Source: JAWLCG01 sp041687295
GTDB taxonomy: Bacteria; Planctomycetota; Phycisphaerae; SM23-33; FEN-1343
Assembly: GCA_041687295.1 (NCBI GenBank)
Contig: JAWLCG010000214.1
Coordinates: 1 to 8,723, forward strand
Length of the DNA stretch: 8,723 nt
Direction: 5' to 3'
Shown here: positions 5,911 through 8,723 of the stretch, one piece after another
How the letters are laid out: each line of letters starts with the position of its first letter
Position numbering within the stretch: position 1 is the stretch's first letter
Position numbers and translations under genes: made by a program
The notes under the pieces: generated by a model
Databases searched by the model: none
Seen by the model: only the letters and a program-made list of their open reading frames with translations
Told to the model about the DNA's origin: nothing

Positions 5911-6228
5911 ATGGTAGCGACGAAGGGCCGTAATGGGCCTGGAGCCAAGGGACGCAGGAAGGTGGAAGGCGTGAAGGAAGGACTGACCGAACCGGACCTG
6001 CCGAGAGTGCCTGCCGCAAGGGAGGCTAACCGCGCGGGAGAAGCCCGTCCCGGCTGGGACTGGGTCGAACCGTCGGTCTGGACGGAGCGCATGTTGACGG
6101 CCCTGCAATGCGGGGTCAAAGGAGACCAATGGTTCGGCCTGCTGGCTGAACCGCTTCTTTGCCGGCCATGGGCAGTTCTCCCTTTACTGGCTGCCCATGC
6201 ATCGGTCCGTCAATCCTGTCGCAGGTGA
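5911..6228 (+). pseudogene. Group II intron-encoded protein, internally deleted remnant
   Basis: What remains of the intron reverse transcriptase/maturase. Reading from ATG 5911 (preceded by GGAG), the start MVATKGRNG and the segment WVEPSVWTERMLTAL... GVKGDQWF resemble the region before RT domain 1 of such proteins. After about 6142 the frame changes to WLNRFFAGHGQFSL (6143-6184). It then returns to the first frame as LAAHASVRQSCRR and a stop (6187-6228), resembling the C-terminal tail that normally ends just before domain V. RT motifs including YADD, domain X and any endonuclease are absent. Full-length relatives have roughly 400-600 residues, while this open frame has 105. I infer an internal deletion plus frame changes; family resemblance is from memory. 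Confidence 0.8.
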
Positions 6229-6241
6229 CCCACCGACCGGA

Positions 6242-6274
6242 GAGCCGTATGCGGGAGAACCGCACGTACGGTTC
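6242..6274 (+). ncRNA. Group II intron domain V
   Basis: The catalytic hairpin. GAGCCGTATGCGG (6242-6254) pairs with CCGCACGTACGGTTC (6260-6274) around a GAGA loop region. It carries the AGC triad at 6243-6245 and the bulged AC at 6264-6265 characteristic of this domain. It begins 13 nt after the remnant protein's stop, the normal spacing. All paired positions look intact, so the ribozyme core may still be active. Confidence 0.93.
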
Positions 6275-6319
6275 GGAGGGGGGGGGGGACCGGAACCAAC
6301 CGGTCCTCCCTACCCCTAC
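6275..6319 (+). ncRNA. Group II intron domain VI and 3' splice site
   Basis: GGACCGG (6287-6293) pairs with CCGGTCC (6300-6306) around AACCAA. The G-run 6278-6288 (eleven Gs) pairs with the TCCCTACCCC strand, leaving an A unpaired. A6312 is eight nucleotides from the proposed 3' end at C6319, fitting a branch-point adenosine. The end is AC, matching the AY consensus. Confidence 0.8.
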
Positions 6320-6534
6320 CATACGGCGCTCGCGCCCTGCGCCTCCATCGGTTGGTGCGACTGACGAGTCGGCGCCCCAAGACGTGGCTACGAACGCCGT
6401 AGCCACGGCACCCGGCCGGCCCTTGGACTTGTGTGGATATGACAGGATTGCCATCCGTGGGCCGGAGGCGCCTTGGGACCCGCAATCGGCAAGTGGTCTG
6501 GCAGAAAAACCGCCCCGCCCGGCCAGTCAGCCCA
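6320..6534. other. Intergenic DNA with small palindromes
   Basis: After the repeat arm that ends at 6343, this stretch holds CGACT-GACG-AGTCG (6358-6371). It also holds a perfect 9-bp stem, GTGGCTACG (6384-6392) with CGTAGCCAC (6398-6406), around a 5-nt loop. I see no gene, although frames remain open through it by composition. The hairpins are of the same general intergenic type as elsewhere in the window. Confidence 0.6.
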
Positions 6535-6562
6535 TTGGGCTATCGGGGACGTGCTGTATAAT
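6535..6562 (+). promoter_or_regulatory. Promoter of the pseudopilin gene, probably leaderless
   Basis: A perfect TATAAT (6557-6562) follows TTGGGC (6535-6540) after 16 bp. The ATG of the downstream gene is at 6570, seven bases after the -10, which is where transcription should begin. There is no Shine-Dalgarno-like sequence in the seven bases between. The -35 match is weak beyond TTG. Confidence 0.65.
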
Positions 6563-6569
6563 TCAGTGC

Positions 6570-7334
6570 ATGCAGACGTATCGCATATCCCGTCGTGGCC
6601 CGGGCTTCACGCTGATCGAGCTGCTGGTGGTCATCGCCATCATCGCCGTGCTCATGAGCCTGCTGGTGCCCGCCCTGGCCCGGGCCAAGGAACACGCCCG
6701 CACCGCCATGTGCGCCTCCAACCTCCGCGCGATCGGCCTGGGTTGGCAGCACTACCTGCAGGACTCCAACGAGGTCTTCCCGCTCTACACGCCCAGCATG
6801 ATGTGGCGGTTCGGCGGCAAGAGCAGCGCCCTGTACGGCGACGCCCCCCGGCCGATCAACCCGAGCCTGGGCCTGGCCCTGCGGGGCCAGCCGGACGCCC
6901 CGCTGTTCCAGTGCCCCAGCGACCGCGGCATCCTCGACCCCGACGGGGGCTACCCGGTGACCTGGAAGGCCGGCACCGACTACACCGCCTACGACTACTT
7001 CGGCACCAGCTACGCCATGAACTGGATGCTCACCGTGCCGCTGAATTCCGACCGCAACAACTTCCGCTGGGGCTACCCCGCCACGCTCTTCGACGTCGAG
7101 CTGCCGCCCTCCCGCGTCATGCTCTCGGCCGACGCCCAGTGGTACTACAGCGTCAATGACGCCAAGTGGGACGCCAAGTTCCACGATGAGCAGGGCGACC
7201 GGGTCAACATGGTCTTCCTCGACGGCCATGCCAGCACCGTCGACGTCCAGCGGGGCCACTCGGTCACCACCGAGTACAGCATCATCCCCTTCCTCTTCGA
7301 CGAAGAAAGCGAAGACGGCTCGCAGATGGAGTAG
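6570..7334 (+). CDS. Type IV prepilin/pseudopilin-like protein (H-X-DG family)
   Basis: Secreted pilin-like protein of 254 residues. The leader MQTYRISRRGPG (1-12) ends in Gly12, then FTLIELLVVIAIIAVLMSLLVPAL forms the hydrophobic pilin helix, with Phe13 as mature residue 1 and Glu17 as the conserved +5 Glu. Prepilin peptidase should cut after Gly12. Then comes CASNLRAIGLGWQHYLQDSNEVFP, typical of the large planctomycete pseudopilin families, and a globular domain. The C-terminus has GDRVNMVFLDGHAS, the DGH motif; the nearest upstream His is 12 residues before DG, against nine in the common H-X9-DG form. Partner genes of a type II secretion or pilus machine are not in the window, so its role is unknown; such paralogues are often numerous and scattered. 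The start at 6570 is chosen because the leader peptide begins there; no RBS is present. Confidence 0.93.
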   Translation: MQTYRISRRGPGFTLIELLVVIAIIAVLMSLLVPALARAKEHARTAMCASNLRAIGLGWQHYLQDSNEVFPLYTPSMMWRFGGKSSALYGDAPRPINPSLGLALRGQPDAPLFQCPSDRGILDPDGGYPVTWKAGTDYTAYDYFGTSYAMNWMLTVPLNSDRNNFRWGYPATLFDVELPPSRVMLSADAQWYYSVNDAKWDAKFHDEQGDRVNMVFLDGHASTVDVQRGHSVTTEYSIIPFLFDEESEDGSQME

Positions 7335-7622
7335 GGCAACGCCCGGCCAGACCACGGGCCGATCGCGCCGGCGGGCTGCCCACGCATCTGCGGCCCACGC
7401 CCAAGGAGAGCAGTCCTGTCATATCTACACATCCCCCCAGCCCCTAGCGCCGAACGGCCACAGCCCCCAGCCCCGAAGGGGCGAAAGAGTTTAGCCGGGG
7501 GCGCAAGCCCCCGGGAAAGCCGAATTGGTTGCAGCCGTGCCGGACGCCCCTTGCACGGCTCGCAGACGGCGCAGCCGTGGCACCGGGCGGGGTTCGGTGG
7601 CCCCCAGGACTGCGGCCCGGCC
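7335..7622. other. Convergent intergenic region with repeat hairpins
   Basis: The gap between two convergent genes. GCCCC-GAA-GGGGC (7470-7482) and a strong stem CCGGGGGC (7495-7502) with GCCCCCGG (7507-7514) around a GCAA tetraloop are joined by GAAAGAGTTTA. Farther on, AGCCGTGC (7533-7540) pairs with GCACGGCT (7553-7560), and GCAGCCGTG recurs at 7571-7579. No T-tract follows any hairpin on either strand, so they are repeats or rho-aided ends rather than classical terminators. From 7335 to about 7433 I see nothing. Confidence 0.65.
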
Positions 7623-8651
7623 CTACAGGCGGATGGGTTGGCCGTTGGCGTAGGCGGACTGGAGGACGGCGGCGACGAGGCGGACGCCGGTGAGGCCCTC
7701 GTCGGCCGGCGCGAGGGCCGGGGCCTGGCCGCGAATGGCGGCGATGAAGTTGCGGGTCTCCTCGAGGTAGACGTCGACGGGCTCGACGTGGTGGCGGCTC
7801 TGGGGCACTTGGCCGGTGCGGAAGTACTCCTCGGCGGGCCGGCCCTCGGAGAAGGTGAACACCGCGTCGTTGGGGTCGGTGAACTCGACGGTGACGTTCT
7901 GGCAGACGACGCGGCAGTCGCCGATCCACTGGGTGGGGATCGCGCAGTTGGAGCCGACGATGCTCGCCAGGGCGCCCGAGCGGAAGCGGATGGCCGAGAC
8001 GCTGGTGTCGTCGACGGTGTAGTCGGGCTGGTCGCGGTGGCAGAGGTTGTCTATGAAGCCCGTGACGATGGCCGGCTCGCCCAGCAGGTGCAGGGCCAGG
8101 TCGTACTGGTGGATGGCCTGCTCGAAGACCTGCCCGCCGGAGCGCGTCACGTCGCGCCACCAGTCCTTGTGGCGGGCGTTGGCGAAGTAGCGGGCCTGGA
8201 ACAGCGTGGGGGCACCGGCCGAGCCGTCGGCGATCATCGACTTGAGCAGCCGAACCGCCGAACCGAACCGCTGGTGGTAGCCCACCTGCGAGACCACGCC
8301 CGCCGAGGCGATGGCCTCGACCATGCTGGCCGCCCGCTCGATCGTCAGGGCCAGGGGCTTTTCCAGGAACAGGTGCACGCCCCTGTCGGCGGCGGCCTCG
8401 ACCTCGCCGCTGTGGGCGTCGGGCGGCAGGCAGACGTACATCGCATCCAGGCCGGCCTCGAGAAGCTCGCCGAAGTCGGTGGTGGCCAGGCCCGCCTTGA
8501 GCTCCTCGGCCAGCCGCCGTGCCGACTCGACCGTCTGGGCGCAGACGCCGGCGATCTCGACGCCGGGCACCTCCAGCAGGTTCTGCCCGTGCTTGCGCCC
8601 CATGAAGCCCGCGCCCAGCAGACCCACCCGCAGCGTCCTGTCGTCGGCCAT
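7623..8651 (-). CDS. Gfo/Idh/MocA family NAD(P)-dependent oxidoreductase
   Basis: Cytosolic dehydrogenase of 342 residues, normal for the family, probably acting on a sugar, sugar acid or inositol; the substrate cannot be read from the sequence. The N-terminal Rossmann domain has the dinucleotide motif VGLLGAGFMGRKH (9-21). MYVCLPPDAH is at 71-80, the signature LEKPLAL with Lys98 at 96-102, and GYHQRF at 124-129. The C-terminal alpha/beta domain carries GGQVFEQAIHQYDLALHLLG. There His181 and Asp184 fit the family's catalytic HxxD, while the usual Asp four residues before the His is Glu177. The ATG at 8651 is chosen over a TTG at 8654 because AGGGAG lies five bases upstream. No signal peptide is seen, so it is not the Tat-exported form. 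Convergent with the pseudopilin gene; its own upstream neighbours are outside the window. Confidence 0.93.
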   Translation of the reverse strand: MADDRTLRVGLLGAGFMGRKHGQNLLEVPGVEIAGVCAQTVESARRLAEELKAGLATTDFGELLEAGLDAMYVCLPPDAHSGEVEAAADRGVHLFLEKPLALTIERAASMVEAIASAGVVSQVGYHQRFGSAVRLLKSMIADGSAGAPTLFQARYFANARHKDWWRDVTRSGGQVFEQAIHQYDLALHLLGEPAIVTGFIDNLCHRDQPDYTVDDTSVSAIRFRSGALASIVGSNCAIPTQWIGDCRVVCQNVTVEFTDPNDAVFTFSEGRPAEEYFRTGQVPQSRHHVEPVDVYLEETRNFIAAIRGQAPALAPADEGLTGVRLVAAVLQSAYANGQPIRL

Positions 8652-8656
8652 CAAAT

Positions 8657-8662
8657 CTCCCT
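8657..8662 (-). promoter_or_regulatory. Ribosome binding site AGGGAG of the oxidoreductase
   Basis: AGGGAG on the minus strand, five bases before the ATG at 8651. It is the clearest Shine-Dalgarno on the minus strand and decides this start. No convincing -10/-35 pair is visible in the remaining bases up to 8723. Confidence 0.8.
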
Positions 8663-8723
8663 TTCGTGAAGTGGGGTACGTGGGTTCTCCCCGACGCGCA
8701 GCGTACCTTCGACCGGGCCAGGC

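Larger units (their letters stand above)
5551..6319 (+). mobile_element. Group II intron, non-autonomous (degenerate reverse transcriptase)
   Basis: Self-splicing retroelement RNA of 769 nt. The 5' end GTGCGCC matches the GUGYG consensus. Domain I shows the GGAGG-TGGAAGT-CCTCC hairpin (5577-5593) and an EBS1 loop. Domain V (6242-6274) has the AGC triad, and domain VI ends in CCTACCCCTAC with an unpaired A at 6312, eight nucleotides from the proposed 3' end. Joining 5550 to 6320 rebuilds the flanking inverted repeat, which supports both boundaries. Domain IV holds only remnants of the maturase/reverse transcriptase, so splicing or movement would need an enzyme supplied in trans. It lies in the transcript orientation of the upstream LpxA-like gene, between genes, so it disrupts no protein. 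I cannot assign its structural class with confidence. Confidence 0.92.
5457..6343. repeat. Inverted pair of REP-like elements, right arm split by an intron
   Basis: Left arm 5457-5509 and right arm 5522-5550 plus 6320-6343 face each other across a 12-bp spacer. The inner 13 bp are perfectly complementary (5497-5509 with 5522-5534). Each arm contains its own small hairpin (GCGGCG with CGCCGC at 5484-5502; GCGGCGA with TCGCCGC at 5529-5546). The outer part, GCACTCCATAC followed by a CGCGCCCTG block, is contiguous in the left arm (read as its complement). In the right arm it is interrupted precisely between GCACTC and CATAC by 5551-6319. The core is the same family as 1246-1277. Confidence 0.85.

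Noticed and set aside
5509..6129. Minus-strand open frames of about 200-226 codons across the intron
   Set aside because: They are antisense to a structured ribozyme and arise from its lack of stops in that frame. Such antisense intron ORFs are well-known false predictions.
6357..6392. CTGACGAG as a hammerhead ribozyme core
   Set aside because: The required GAAA segment after stem II and a stem III/cleavage-site arrangement are not found nearby. The match to the CUGANGA half alone is expected by chance.
6159..6569. Extension of the pseudopilin gene upstream to an ATG at 6159
   Set aside because: The extension would run through intron domains V-VI and the promoter. The pilin leader sequence fits the start at 6570.

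Overview
The window looks like chromosomal DNA from a very GC-rich Planctomycetota bacterium, probably of Phycisphaerae type. I infer this from three things: a pseudopilin with a C-terminal 'DGH' motif of the kind common in that phylum, a DXS carrying the GDASIVNG cofactor-loop variant that I associate with planctomycetes, and intergenic gaps packed with short palindromic and tandem repeats. No database search was possible, so the taxonomy is inference.

Layout. Positions 102-4372 hold three minus-strand genes, in transcription order ispA (farnesyl diphosphate synthase), dxs (1-deoxy-D-xylulose-5-phosphate synthase) and, after a 575-bp gap, nadK (NAD kinase). The first two make early isoprenoid precursors and are only 42 bp apart. 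The dxs-nadK gap is a stack of at least seven different repeat elements. A divergent intergenic region (4373-4571) carries what looks like a bidirectional promoter with one shared -10 core. It serves ispA-dxs leftward and an LpxA-family acyltransferase (4572-5384) rightward.

Downstream of the LpxA-like gene lies a long inverted repeat interrupted by a 769-nt group II intron (5551-6319). The intron has a recognisable 5' end, an EBS1 loop, domain V and domain VI. Its intron-encoded reverse transcriptase is reduced to N- and C-terminal stubs. Joining the flanks at the proposed splice sites restores the inverted repeat, which fixes the boundaries independently of the intron consensus. It is followed by a type IV prepilin/pseudopilin gene (6570-7334) with a perfect -10 box seven nucleotides before its ATG, suggesting a leaderless mRNA. 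After a convergent, hairpin-rich gap comes a minus-strand Gfo/Idh/MocA oxidoreductase (7623-8651).

I do not see an undescribed multi-gene system. The most interesting material is the non-autonomous group II intron in a palindromic repeat, the shared-core divergent promoter, the likely leaderless pseudopilin, and the density of distinct repeat families confined to intergenic DNA. No tRNA, rRNA or CRISPR array is visible.
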